Assembly (NCBI RefSeq): GCF_003332825.1
Contig: NZ_QIRF01000002.1
Coordinates: 434,001-498,000 of the forward strand
Source: Dyella sp. C9
GTDB taxonomy: Bacteria; Pseudomonadota; Gammaproteobacteria; Xanthomonadales; Rhodanobacteraceae
Length of the DNA stretch: 64,000 bases
Direction of reading: 5' to 3'
Every line of letters begins with the position of its first letter. Position 1 is the stretch's first letter. The position numbers were made by a program, and so were the translations under genes. This document shows positions 26,330 to 35,359 of this stretch, one piece after another. The notes beneath the pieces are model-generated. The model was not told the DNA's origin. It saw only the letters and a program-made list of their open reading frames with translations, and did not search any database.

Positions 26330-27081
26330 GGCGTGGGCTCCCCTGCAGGCAGGTGCCAGCGCGTGCGCAGCCGCGCATAGGCATCCTGTGGCAGCAGCAC
26401 GAACACCGGATGGTCTTCGGGCTTGAGCCAGGCGAGCAGACCACGCATCACCGCCTCGGGCATGGCGGTGCAACCGGCGGTGGCATCGGTGGGCGAACGC
26501 CAGACATGGGCAAAGATGCAACTGCCCGCACCCGCCACGCCCTGCGCGTTGTGCTCGATCACGAAGCCCACGGTGTACAGGCGATCGCCATTCAAGTGCA
26601 GGTCGCGGCGCATGGGCTCGCTGGAGCCGGCCACCGCCTGCTCGCCCACCTCGCGCGTATCGACGATGCGGTTGTAGTACGGCGAACCGCTTACATCCAT
26701 GCAGTAGTCCGACACCTGCAGGGCGCGATAAGGCATGTGGGTGTCGGCACTGCCGGCATAGCCGAAGGCCTCACCGATGCGGAACACGCCGGCCGCGCTG
26801 CGGCCATCGCCCTCGTGCTTCTGCGGGCCGTTCGCCTGCGTGGGATTCAGGCCCAGGCCCCAGGCCGCGCCCGATTCGCCGATGGTCACCGCCTGCGCGG
26901 CATCCACTGCCTGCCAGCCGCTGCCCGTGCGCTGGTAGGTGCGCAGCACGCCATGGTTGGCGTTCCAGTCCGGCGTCACCACCAGCACCATCTGCCGCGC
27001 ATCGCGCCAGCCTGCGTCATCGTCCGCCGCCATCGCGTTTGCCCCCGCCATCAGCAGCAGCATCGTCAGCCCATGCCGCAT
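26326..27081 (-). CDS. Exported L,D-transpeptidase-like (YkuD) protein
   Basis: A 251-residue protein with a signal peptide (MRHGLTMLLLMAGANAMA). The C-terminal half has HVWRSPTDATAGCTAMP, which fits the YkuD catalytic block with His and the nucleophile Cys, but with AGCTAM in place of the usual HGC(I/T)R. This variant occurs in a subfamily annotated as L,D-transpeptidase family or catalytic domain. Periplasmic, acting on peptidoglycan stem peptides by inference. It lies 55 bp after the epimerase gene. The upstream in-frame codons to 27204 look non-coding. Confidence 0.82.
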   Translation of the reverse strand: MRHGLTMLLLMAGANAMAADDDAGWRDARQMVLVVTPDWNANHGVLRTYQRTGSGWQAVDAAQAVTIGESGAAWGLGLNPTQANGPQKHEGDGRSAAGVFRIGEAFGYAGSADTHMPYRALQVSDYCMDVSGSPYYNRIVDTREVGEQAVAGSSEPMRRDLHLNGDRLYTVGFVIEHNAQGVAGAGSCIFAHVWRSPTDATAGCTAMPEAVMRGLLAWLKPEDHPVFVLLPQDAYARLRTRWHLPAGEPTP

Positions 27082-27136
27082 GACGCGGCCCCACCCGTGT
27101 GCCTGAAAACACCGCACGTTCGACCACCCCGACATG

Positions 27137-28234
27137 TCAGTCGCCCCATTCTTCCACGCCGCGCACGGCGCGAATGCCCATACCCGGCGCATCGGACACG
27201 GCAATCTCGGGTCCGCGATATACCACCCCGCCCTCCACCGGGTTGTACTGGCACAGCGAAGGGCCGTCCAGATCCACCTTGGTGATCACCGAGGAGCGCG
27301 CGATCGCCAGGTGCACCGCGGCAGCGACGCTGATGCTGCCCTCCAGCATGCAGCCGATCATGCAGCTGACGCCATGTTCGGCGGCGATATCCGCCAGGCG
27401 CAGCGCACCGGAGAGGCCACCGGTCTTCATCAGCTTGATGTTGATGATGTCGGCCGCGCGGCGGCGGATCACCTCGTAGGCATCGGCCACGCCGAACACG
27501 CTTTCGTCCGCCACCACCGGCGTGTGCACGCGCGCGGTGACGTAGCAAAGCCCGTCGATGTCGTGGGCCGGCACCGGCTGCTCCAGCAGCTCCGGCTGCA
27601 CGCCGGCCGCCTCCAGCGCATGCAGCACCTTCACCGCCTGCTCGGCGGTCCAGCCCTGGTTGGCATCCAGCCGCAGGCTGGCCTCGCCCCCCACCGCTTC
27701 GTGGATGGCCTTGACCCGCTCGATGTCCTGCGCGGCGTCCTTGCCCAGCTTGATCTTCAACGCGCGATAACCGCGCGCGACCGCCTGTGTCGACTGCGCC
27801 ACCATGGCCTGCACCGTATCCAGGCTGATGGTGAGGTCGGTACGCAACACCGGATGCCCGCCACCCAGCAGGCGATAGAGCGGCGCCTGCTGTCGTTGTG
27901 CCCACAGGTCGTAGATGGCGATCTCCATCGCCGCCTTCGCGCTGGTGTTGCCGGGCAGGCTCTGCTGGATCAACCCGGCAAGCCGGTCCACATCGTCGAT
28001 CGCCTCACCGATCAGGCGCGGCGCGATGTGCCCCCGGATCGCCGCCACGATCGACTCCAGCGTGTCGCCGGTGATCGCCGCGGTTGGCGGTGCCTCGCCA
28101 TGCCCGATGGCTCCCTCGTCGGTGTGCACCGTGACCACGATGTCCTCGAGCTGCTCCACCGTGCGCAGGGCCGTGCGGAACGGCGTCTTCAGCGGCACGC
28201 GCAGCAGGCCCAGCCGGATCCCGGTGATGCGCAC
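27137..28234 (-). CDS. L-Ala-D/L-Glu epimerase (dipeptide epimerase)
   Basis: A 365-residue enolase-superfamily enzyme. In order: the capping domain, Lys pair in ALKIKLGKD (KxK), metal ligands in LRLDANQGW (Asp), LLEQPV (Glu) and VVADESVF (Asp), then NIKLMKTGG (Lys). The DxD-like end typical of dipeptide epimerases is not fully checked. It resembles E. coli YcjG and B. subtilis YkfB, which epimerise the D-Glu of L-Ala-D-Glu released from murein. It starts five bases after the NlpC/P60 gene, as in ykf operons. Confidence 0.93.
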   Translation of the reverse strand: MRITGIRLGLLRVPLKTPFRTALRTVEQLEDIVVTVHTDEGAIGHGEAPPTAAITGDTLESIVAAIRGHIAPRLIGEAIDDVDRLAGLIQQSLPGNTSAKAAMEIAIYDLWAQRQQAPLYRLLGGGHPVLRTDLTISLDTVQAMVAQSTQAVARGYRALKIKLGKDAAQDIERVKAIHEAVGGEASLRLDANQGWTAEQAVKVLHALEAAGVQPELLEQPVPAHDIDGLCYVTARVHTPVVADESVFGVADAYEVIRRRAADIINIKLMKTGGLSGALRLADIAAEHGVSCMIGCMLEGSISVAAAVHLAIARSSVITKVDLDGPSLCQYNPVEGGVVYRGPEIAVSDAPGMGIRAVRGVEEWGD

Positions 28235-28239
28235 GCGGG

Positions 28240-29643
28240 TCAGGGCCTGATGTGCACGATGGCCGTCATGCGGTCGACGTAGGAGTGCTTCTCGTCGAAC
28301 ATCAGCGGCAACAAGGGTGTCACCGACACGGCATTGAGCTTGACCTTGCGCAGGCCGCGGCCATCGCGATAGCTGATGCCGGTGGTGTCGTGGATCACGT
28401 AGGGCTGCCCGTCGAGCTGGCCGATCACCATCATCACGTGGCCCGGGATATAGACCAGGTCGCCCACCTTCAACGCCGCCACCGCCTGCATGCGCACGTC
28501 GTGGCCGTCGCTGGCACTGAAGGACTGGTGCACCAGCACCGGGCTGCCCTCCTGCCGGCTGGTGTCGCGCGGCATCTGCACGCCCATGCTGCGATAGACA
28601 TCGGATACAAACCCGCTGCAGTCACGCCCGTCATAGGCATGGCCCCAGCCGTAGCGCTCTCCGAGGAACTTGAACGCCTGGCGCAGGATGTTGGCCTCGG
28701 TAAGCGGCAGGTAGTGGTCGGCGGTTTCGGCCTGCCGCTGCAGTAACGCGGGCGAGAAGCCCAGGCCTCCCTGCGGGGTGCGTACCGGCAACTCGATCAC
28801 GTAGGCGCTATAGGGCGACTCGCCATTCACCGGCTGGTCGGCGGCGTGATCCACCAGCCACGGCAGCGCCACGCCCATGTCCAGTTGCAGCTGCGACACC
28901 GCCGGGTTCTCCTGGGTGTAGACCGTGCGCACGACGGCGCCGGTCACCACGCGCTGCGGTTGCTTGCCGGCATAGCCAAATACCTGTCCGGCGCTGCCCT
29001 CGGCCACGTTGTCGCGGCGCGTCCATGCCGCGTAGCGCGGGCTAAGCACGAACAGCCACTGGCCATCCAGGCTTTCGTGCACGATGGCCACCGGCGTGCC
29101 AGGAAACTCCGCGGTCTCCTGGAACCGGTCGATGTCGATGTCGTCGTCGGACGTGAACACGCGCAGGTCGGTGGGAAAGCTGCGCAACGCGGCGCGACGC
29201 ACGATCAGCCCGTAGCGCGCGGCCTGCGTGGCGGGCACGCGATCCAGTGCCAGCTGCGCGCCGATGGCCTGCAGCGCGTCCGCCGGCACGCGCCTGCCCT
29301 GCTCGTCGTAGAGCGGCTTCCCGGGCAGTTGCGAGATGTCATTGATCCATTGCAGCACCTGCTCGCGCGTCAGCGTGGCGGGCAGCGCGTGCAGGTCACG
29401 CATGGAGGGATCGAGCTGGAGCAGCCGGGCGTTCTGTGCGGCGATCGCGGCGGCATCGAGCAGCACGCGGTCAGGCTGGACCAACGGGCGTATCCAGAAA
29501 TCCGCGCCCAGCATGGCGTCGTCACCGATGCCGATGACGCCCGAGGGCGGCACCGCCAGGGACGAGCCCGCCGACTGCGCCGCCGCCCCCGGCGTTGCCA
29601 GCGCCACCATCAGACCCAGCACCGCCACCGATAACCATCGCAT
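28240..29643 (-). CDS. Exported NlpC/P60 endopeptidase with SH3 domains (YkfC-like)
   Basis: A 467-residue protein with a signal peptide (residues 1-22, ending GAAA). SH3b-like segments occur at about residues 145-290. The C-terminal NlpC/P60 domain has the Cys in DCSGFVSDVYRSMG, His in PGHVMMVIG and a third polar residue in YVIHDTTG. Similar proteins cleave the D-Glu to meso-DAP bond of murein peptides (B. subtilis YkfC). It is the first gene of the minus-strand operon followed by the epimerase, so cleavage and epimerisation are linked. Confidence 0.92.
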   Translation of the reverse strand: MRWLSVAVLGLMVALATPGAAAQSAGSSLAVPPSGVIGIGDDAMLGADFWIRPLVQPDRVLLDAAAIAAQNARLLQLDPSMRDLHALPATLTREQVLQWINDISQLPGKPLYDEQGRRVPADALQAIGAQLALDRVPATQAARYGLIVRRAALRSFPTDLRVFTSDDDIDIDRFQETAEFPGTPVAIVHESLDGQWLFVLSPRYAAWTRRDNVAEGSAGQVFGYAGKQPQRVVTGAVVRTVYTQENPAVSQLQLDMGVALPWLVDHAADQPVNGESPYSAYVIELPVRTPQGGLGFSPALLQRQAETADHYLPLTEANILRQAFKFLGERYGWGHAYDGRDCSGFVSDVYRSMGVQMPRDTSRQEGSPVLVHQSFSASDGHDVRMQAVAALKVGDLVYIPGHVMMVIGQLDGQPYVIHDTTGISYRDGRGLRKVKLNAVSVTPLLPLMFDEKHSYVDRMTAIVHIRP

Positions 29644-29796
29644 GCATCACCCTTGCGTGGAGCCCGCACGCGGCATGGCCGCGCCTGGGCTGAAACCCCT
29701 GCGCCGAGCATATCGCCAGCCGACGCATTTGGGAGGCCCCTTGCCAGGCCGCTGCGCCCAGCCTGTAGGATGCCAGCACCTACCGGGGAGGACGGC

Positions 29797-31017
29797 ATGA
29801 ACGTGTTTCGCACGCTGGGCCAGGCCATCGCGCTGGCGGTCGTAGTGGGTAGTGGCCATGCATGGGCCCAGCAGGAACCGCCGCTGACGCTGGACACGCA
29901 CGTCGACATCCCGTTTGCCTTCATGCATGACCCTCGCTTCGACGCGGCGCATTCCAACGTGCTCAAGGTCGACCTGGACAAGATGCGGCAGGGTGGCCTC
30001 GACGCCGCCTTCTTCATCGTCTATGTCGAACAGGGCCCGCTGACGCCCGCTGGCTACGCCCATGCGGTGGCCGAGGCGCAACGCAAGTACGACGCCATTG
30101 CGCTGATGCTCAAGACCTATCCCGACCGCATCCGCCTGGCCACCACGCCCGAGCAGGTGCGCGCCAACAAGGCGGCCGGCCGACTGTCGGCCATGATCGG
30201 CGTGGAGAACGGCTATTCGCTGGGCCACGACCTGAACAACCTGGACAAGGCCTACGCCCGCGGCGCGCGCTACGTGGGCCTGGCCCACATGGGCCACAAC
30301 GACCTGTGCACCAGTTCCACGCCCGAGGCGGACCTCGGCGATCCGCCGCTCAGCGATGCCGGCATCAGCGACTTCGGCCGCAGCGTGGTCAGGCGCGCCA
30401 ACCAGCTCGGCATCATGGTGGATGTATCGCACTCCTCCGATGCCTGCGTGCGAGACGTGCTGGCGCTCTCGACCTCGCCGGTGATCGCCTCGCATTCGTC
30501 CTCGCGCGCGTTGCTCAACCACCCGCGCAACCTGTCCGATGACCTGCTGCGCGCGATCGCGGCCAAGGGTGGCGTCATCCAGGCCGTGGCCGTGGACAGC
30601 TACCTCAAGTACAACGCAGGCCGAGAGCTGGCCGAAAAGGCGCTGCAGGCGCAGGTAGCGCACGCCGCCGGCGACAAGACTTTCGACGATGAAAAGGATG
30701 GCTACCTGCCCGCCTACATCGAAGGCATGAAGCGCATCGATGCCGCCTTCCCGCCACCCACGGTGGACGATTTCGCCAGGCACATCCGCCACATGGTGGA
30801 CGTGGCCGGCGTCGACCATGTCGGCATCGCCTCGGACTTCGACGGCGGTGGCGGCATCGGCGGCTGGGAAGACGCCACCGAGACGCGCAACCTCACCGCC
30901 GCGCTGCGACGCCAGGGCTTCAGCGATGCCGACATCACCAAGCTGTGGGGCGGCAACCTGCTGCGCGTGTGGGGCGAGGTGACCCAGCGCGCCACCGTGC
31001 ACCAGGCGGGGAGCTGA
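29797..31017 (+). CDS. Exported M19 (renal-type) membrane dipeptidase
   Basis: A 406-residue zinc dipeptidase with a signal peptide (MNVFRTLGQAIALAVVVGSGHAWA). Zinc ligands are seen as TLDTHVDIP (HxD), GVENGYSL (Glu), DVSHSSD and ASHSSSRAL (two His). The bacterial family hydrolyses dipeptides, often with a C-terminal D-residue. A GGGGAGG ribosome site lies just before the ATG at 29797. It is divergent from the NlpC/P60 gene (153 bp apart) and followed four bases later by a VanX-like gene. Confidence 0.93.
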   Translation: MNVFRTLGQAIALAVVVGSGHAWAQQEPPLTLDTHVDIPFAFMHDPRFDAAHSNVLKVDLDKMRQGGLDAAFFIVYVEQGPLTPAGYAHAVAEAQRKYDAIALMLKTYPDRIRLATTPEQVRANKAAGRLSAMIGVENGYSLGHDLNNLDKAYARGARYVGLAHMGHNDLCTSSTPEADLGDPPLSDAGISDFGRSVVRRANQLGIMVDVSHSSDACVRDVLALSTSPVIASHSSSRALLNHPRNLSDDLLRAIAAKGGVIQAVAVDSYLKYNAGRELAEKALQAQVAHAAGDKTFDDEKDGYLPAYIEGMKRIDAAFPPPTVDDFARHIRHMVDVAGVDHVGIASDFDGGGGIGGWEDATETRNLTAALRRQGFSDADITKLWGGNLLRVWGEVTQRATVHQAGS

Positions 31018-31021
31018 GCGC

Positions 31022-31741
31022 ATGCGCGCATGGCGCCGCTTTCTCGCCGTGCCGGCCGCGCTGCTGCTGGCCGGCGCCGTGCGCGCCGATGGCCAGCCTG
31101 CACTGTCGCCCGCACGCACGGCGGCCGAAGCCGGCCTGGTCGACATCCGCAGCCTGGTGCCCGACATCGCCGAGGACATCAAGTACGCCGGCAGCGACAA
31201 CTTCGTCGGCACTCCGGTGGATGGCTACCTGGCGCCCAAGTGCCTGCTGCTGCGCCCCGCCGCCGAGGCACTGGCCCGCGTGGAGCGCGAGCTGCGCGCG
31301 CAGCACCAGCGGCTGAAGCTGTTCGACTGCTATCGGCCCGCCCGTGCCGTGGCGCATTTCGTGCGCTGGGCAGGCGACCTGGGCGACCAGCGCACCAAGG
31401 CGGAACACTATCCGGACCTGGACAAGCGCGCCCTGCTCGGCGACTACATCGCACCGGTCTCGGGCCACAGCCGCGGCGCCACGGTGGACCTCACCCTGAT
31501 GCAGTGCGACGCCGGCAACACGCACTGCACGCCGCTGGACATGGGCACGGGCTTCGACTACTTCGGCACGCTGGCCAACACCGAGTCAGCGCAGGCCAGC
31601 TCCATGCAGCACGCCAACCGCGAACGGCTGCGCGCGGCGATGGCACGCGGGGGCTTTCGCAACTATGCGATGGAGTGGTGGCACTACACGCTCACGCCCG
31701 AGCCTTCACCGCAGGTGATCTACGACGTGCCTGTGGAATGA
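31022..31741 (+). CDS. Exported D-alanyl-D-alanine dipeptidase (VanX/DdpX-like)
   Basis: A 239-residue M15D peptidase with a signal peptide (ending GAVRADG). The zinc site is seen as SGHSRGATVDLTL (His and Asp) and EWWHYTL (catalytic Glu and His ligand). FDCYRPARA is a further family motif with the substrate Arg. Family members cleave D-Ala-D-Ala. With the dipeptidase next to it and the opposite operon it completes a set for dismantling murein peptides. No vanHA-type resistance genes are present, so nutrient use rather than vancomycin resistance is inferred. Confidence 0.92.
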   Translation: MRAWRRFLAVPAALLLAGAVRADGQPALSPARTAAEAGLVDIRSLVPDIAEDIKYAGSDNFVGTPVDGYLAPKCLLLRPAAEALARVERELRAQHQRLKLFDCYRPARAVAHFVRWAGDLGDQRTKAEHYPDLDKRALLGDYIAPVSGHSRGATVDLTLMQCDAGNTHCTPLDMGTGFDYFGTLANTESAQASSMQHANRERLRAAMARGGFRNYAMEWWHYTLTPEPSPQVIYDVPVE

Positions 31742-31750
31742 GCGATGCTG

Positions 31751-31812
31751 GTCGCGCACAAGGTGCGCTCCTACAACGGGCTCGCTCTGTAGGAGCGCAC
31801 CCTGTGCGCGAC
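31751..31812. repeat. REP-like repeat, copy 3 (paired arms, inverted order)
   Basis: GTCGCGCACAAGGTGCGCTCCTAC is followed by GTAGGAGCGCACCCTGTGCGCGAC. The arms are in the opposite order to copy 1. It lies between the convergent VanX-like gene and the chorismate-lyase-like gene. Confidence 0.85.
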
Positions 31813-31822
31813 CCAACCCGCC

Positions 31823-32527
31823 TCAGCGCCCACCCAGTGCCGGCTGCGGAAACGCCAGCACGTCGGCGGTATAGCTTTCCACCACCAGGCTGAAAGGCCG
31901 GTTGCCTTGGTCGAACAGTACCGCGCGATGTTGCAGCACGTGGTGCGGAATGAGCAGGTCGCCGCCGGTGGAGGCCGGCAGCGGCGCGCCGTTTTCCCAG
32001 CCTTGTGGCAGCGGTGACCACAGCAGCTCGGCCGAGAGCGTCTGGCGACGGAAATGCAGCGGCTGCACCACCTTGCCGAACGGCGTGTCGGAGCTGTCCA
32101 GCTCGTGGTTCATGGATTCGGTGAGGCGTGCCGGCACGTACCAGTTGTCGGCCTCGGACAGCACATGGCCGCCACAGGAAAGTTGCACGCGGCGATAGCG
32201 CACCGGCTCGTCGGCGCCAATGCCCAGCTGTTCGCGTCCGTCGGCGGGCAGCGGCTTGTCCACGCCGTGCACGCGCTCGGCCACCACCTTCGCTTCGGGC
32301 GCCATGTGGTGCACGCCGCACCAGCGTTCCAGCGTGAGCGTGGCGCTGGGGTGGCTGAGCAGGTCGGCGTTGAGCGACTGCAGCAGGGCCAGCGCCTCCA
32401 CCCGCGAGGTGGCATCGTCGCGCCATACCGGCGGTGCCTCCGGCGAACCGGCCTGCACCGTCGCCATCAGCGTGCCGGTCAGGCCCAGCGCGCAGGAAAG
32501 CACTACGCCACGTCGCACCGGACCCAT
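31823..32527 (-). CDS. Exported protein with chorismate-lyase-like C-terminal domain
   Basis: A 234-residue protein with an apparent signal peptide (MGPVRRGVVLSCALGLTGTLMATVQA). Residues ~90-200 carry a pattern reminiscent of UbiC/UTRA folds: RYRRVQLSCGGHVLSEADNWYVPARL followed by TPFGKVVQPLHFRRQ. UbiC itself is cytoplasmic and makes 4-hydroxybenzoate from chorismate. Here the export signal argues against that exact role. It starts three bases after trpE. The fold assignment is by eye and weak; the gene itself looks real. Confidence 0.5.
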   Translation of the reverse strand: MGPVRRGVVLSCALGLTGTLMATVQAGSPEAPPVWRDDATSRVEALALLQSLNADLLSHPSATLTLERWCGVHHMAPEAKVVAERVHGVDKPLPADGREQLGIGADEPVRYRRVQLSCGGHVLSEADNWYVPARLTESMNHELDSSDTPFGKVVQPLHFRRQTLSAELLWSPLPQGWENGAPLPASTGGDLLIPHHVLQHRAVLFDQGNRPFSLVVESYTADVLAFPQPALGGR

Positions 32528-32529
32528 GC

Positions 32530-34005
32530 TCACAATCCCTTCGCGGCCTGCGCGACGGCGCGGAACAGCGCGCGTCCCTTGTTCATGGTTTCTTCCCACT
32601 CGGAAGCGGGATCGGAGTCGTACACGATGCCTGCACCGGCCTGCACGTGCAGGCGGCCATCCTGGATCACCGCCGTGCGGATGGCGATGGCGGTATCGGC
32701 ATCGCCCCACCAGCCGATCCAGCCGATGGCACCGGCATAGATGTTGCGCTTGTACGGCTCCAGCTCCTGGATGATCTCCAGCGCGCGGATCTTGGGTGCG
32801 CCGCTGAGCGTGCCCGCCGGGAAGGTGGCCTTGAGCACGTCCATGTAACCCACCTCCGGGCGCACCGAGCCCTGCACCTGCGAGACGATGTGCATCACGT
32901 GCGAATAGCGTTCCACCACGAAGGACTCGCTCACTTCCACGCTGCCGGTCTCGCTGATGCGGCCGATGTCATTGCGGCCCAGGTCGATCAGCATCACGTG
33001 CTCGGCGCGCTCCTTCGGATCGGCCAGCAGCTCGGCTTCGAGCGCCAGGTCTTCCTCGTCGGTGGCGCCGCGCTTGCGCGTTCCGGCCAGCGGGCGCACC
33101 ACCACCTTGCCGTCCTTCAGGCGCGCCAGGATCTCCGGCGAGGAACCCACGATCTGCGTGCTGCCCAAGTCCACGAAGTACATGTACGGCGACGGATTGA
33201 GCGCGCGCAGCGCGCGGTACACGTCGACCGGGCGTGCGTTGAAACCCACGCTGAGCCGCTGCGACGGCACCACCTGGAAGATGTCGCCCGCGCGGATGTA
33301 TTCCTTGGCGCGCTCCACCATCGCCTCGAACTCTTCCCTGGTGAAGGAGGACTTGAAGTCGCCCTCGTCCAGCGCGGTACCCTGGTTGAGCTGCGGATAC
33401 GACACGCCGCTCTGGCGCAGGCGATACACCAGCGCATCGAGGCGGCGCTGCGCCTCGGCATAGGCATGCGGCTGCGACGGGTCGGCGTGCACGATCAGGT
33501 ACAGGCGGCCCTTGAGGTTGTCGAATACCGCCACTTCCTCGGCCAGCATGAGCAGCACGTCGGGCGTGCCCAACTCGTCGGCGCGATCCCACTGCGCCAG
33601 GCGCGGCTCGATGTAGCCGATGGTCTCGAAGCCGAAGTAACCGACCAGGCCACCACTGAAGGCCGGCAGCTGCGGCAGGCGCGGCACGTGGTACTGCTGG
33701 CGCAGGCGCTCGATCTCGCCCAGCGGATCGTCCAGGTGCCGGCGTTCGGTGACCTCACCGGCGTCTTCCACTTCCAGCTCGTGGCCGCGCAGGCGGTACA
33801 CCCGGCGGGCCGGCAGGCCGATGATCGAATAACGTCCCCAGGTGGCGCCGCCCTCGACCGATTCGAACAGGAAGGTGTACGGGCCATCGGCCAGCTTCAG
33901 GTACACCGACAGCGGGGTATCAAGGTCGGAAAACACCTCGCGCACCAGCGGGATGCGGGTATGCCCCTGCGCTGCCAGTGCGTCGAATTCGTCTCGGGAA
34001 ATCAC
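32530..34005 (-). CDS. trpE: Anthranilate synthase component I
   Basis: A 491-residue chorismate-utilising enzyme, making anthranilate with TrpG. Features: N-terminal LDTPLSVYLKLADGPYTFLFESVEGG (with the LLES-type feedback region), GSSPEILARL, GTRKRG, IDLGRNDIGR, and LSGAPKIRALEII. The start is a GTG at 34005 giving VISRDEFDALAAQG, the family N-terminus; no good ribosome site is seen. It lies about 8 kb upstream of trpGDC on the same strand, the two being split by the murein-peptide locus. Confidence 0.96.
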   Translation of the reverse strand: MISRDEFDALAAQGHTRIPLVREVFSDLDTPLSVYLKLADGPYTFLFESVEGGATWGRYSIIGLPARRVYRLRGHELEVEDAGEVTERRHLDDPLGEIERLRQQYHVPRLPQLPAFSGGLVGYFGFETIGYIEPRLAQWDRADELGTPDVLLMLAEEVAVFDNLKGRLYLIVHADPSQPHAYAEAQRRLDALVYRLRQSGVSYPQLNQGTALDEGDFKSSFTREEFEAMVERAKEYIRAGDIFQVVPSQRLSVGFNARPVDVYRALRALNPSPYMYFVDLGSTQIVGSSPEILARLKDGKVVVRPLAGTRKRGATDEEDLALEAELLADPKERAEHVMLIDLGRNDIGRISETGSVEVSESFVVERYSHVMHIVSQVQGSVRPEVGYMDVLKATFPAGTLSGAPKIRALEIIQELEPYKRNIYAGAIGWIGWWGDADTAIAIRTAVIQDGRLHVQAGAGIVYDSDPASEWEETMNKGRALFRAVAQAAKGL

Positions 34006-34151
34006 GTGGAAACAGTCCGGATGGCCAGGCTCGAACGGCCATTGTAGGCGCAGCTCGGGGGCGAACCGAAATCCGCGTACGGCTTGTCCCCTTGACGCTG
34101 CGCGCCTAACCTTGCGACATCGGTGCGCGACAGGCATCCGCAGGGGACTCG

Positions 34152-35339
34152 ATGGGTATGGATAACCGTTGTCTCGTACTTTCCGGCCGCCTTCTCGACG
34201 GCCAGGACGAAGCCACCGTCCACGCACGCATGGCGGCCGCCTTTGGCATGGAAATGAACGGGTTCCGCGAACGCGTGTTCGAACGGGCCCCGCTGATCAT
34301 CCGTCGCGGCCTGGATGCCGCCACCGCCGAGGCCCAGGCCGCCCAACTGCGTAGCCTTGGCGTGGAGGCCGACGTCTGGTCGGAAGGCGAACGGATGGCG
34401 TGGTTGCGTCGTGATGGCCAGGTCCGCGGGCCGCTGCCGGAAGAAGCACTCGCCCATTACGCCCTGCCGGGTGACTCCTGGTGCCACGACGGCGGCCAGA
34501 GCTGGTTCGCCTGGACCCCGGGCGCGACGAGCGACGTGCCGCCAGGACCGCCGGCATCCGCCCAGACCGAACAAGCCGCCTTCACTCCGGAACCGCCGCC
34601 GCTGCACGCCACCGGCGAAGCCGCCCACCAGCCACCGCCGCTGCCCGCTACACCGCCGGCCAAGGCGGCCTGGTCCACGGCGGCGATCGCGGCCGCGCTG
34701 TTCAGCGTGCTGGCCCTGCTGGTCCGTCCGCTGGCGCCGGTGGCCCTGCTCCTGGCCGTGTGCGTGGTCGCCTACCTGTATCGCCGCCCCTTGCTGCGCG
34801 GGCGCCCCTACGCCGTGGCCGCGCTGCTGCTTGGCGCCGTCGCGCTGTTCCTGTGGCTGGAACGCCCGGCGCCGACGCAGGTGGCCCAACCCTACGTACC
34901 GCGACCGCTGCAACCCCTGCCGGCCAGCGCCACCGATGCCGGCGGCGAGACTTCGGGCCAGTGCGTGGACAAGTCGGCCCCGCCGAAGAACGACGAGGAC
35001 CGCTTCCTGCTCACCGGCCAGCGCCTGCTCACCGGCCGCGCGCAGCGCAAGGGCGACACCTATGTGGCCGAGGCGGCCGTGTCGGTGGACCCGCAGTGCC
35101 AGCCCAGCGCGCTGCAACTCTACGTGTTCCGCCATGGCGTGTTCATCGGCACCGCGCTGGATACGGCCGCCACGCTGGCGCACACCCACCTTGCCGACTT
35201 CGACCTCACCGACGACCAGCACCTGCGCATCACCCTGGCCCAGTGCACCGACAAGCCCGGCGATTGCGCCGCTACCACGGTGCGGCAGATCGCGGTAATG
35301 CCCGGCGGTGGCGGCTGGACCCTGGGCGAGATCAAGTAA
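34152..35339 (+). CDS. Membrane protein with N-terminal GYF-like domain, function unknown
   Basis: A 395-residue protein. Residues ~1-80 form a small alpha/beta domain that ends LRSLGVEADVW. Residues ~82-118 (MAWLRRDGQVRGPLPEEALAHYALPGDSWCHDGGQSWFAW) resemble a GYF_2-type domain. A proline-rich segment follows, then three hydrophobic helices near residues 175-240, and a C-terminal domain with Cys pairs that could form disulfides (QCVDK, PQCQPS, AQCTDK, GDCAAT). The role is unknown. AGGGGA precedes the ATG. It is divergent from trpE. Confidence 0.7.
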   Translation: MGMDNRCLVLSGRLLDGQDEATVHARMAAAFGMEMNGFRERVFERAPLIIRRGLDAATAEAQAAQLRSLGVEADVWSEGERMAWLRRDGQVRGPLPEEALAHYALPGDSWCHDGGQSWFAWTPGATSDVPPGPPASAQTEQAAFTPEPPPLHATGEAAHQPPPLPATPPAKAAWSTAAIAAALFSVLALLVRPLAPVALLLAVCVVAYLYRRPLLRGRPYAVAALLLGAVALFLWLERPAPTQVAQPYVPRPLQPLPASATDAGGETSGQCVDKSAPPKNDEDRFLLTGQRLLTGRAQRKGDTYVAEAAVSVDPQCQPSALQLYVFRHGVFIGTALDTAATLAHTHLADFDLTDDQHLRITLAQCTDKPGDCAATTVRQIAVMPGGGGWTLGEIK

Positions 35340-35359
35340 CCCGGCGCCCCATCCATATG

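Noticed and set aside
31022-31741. Vancomycin-resistance operon
   Set aside because: Only the VanX-like dipeptidase is present. No VanH, VanA-type ligase or VanRS pair adjoins, and the host is Gram-negative.
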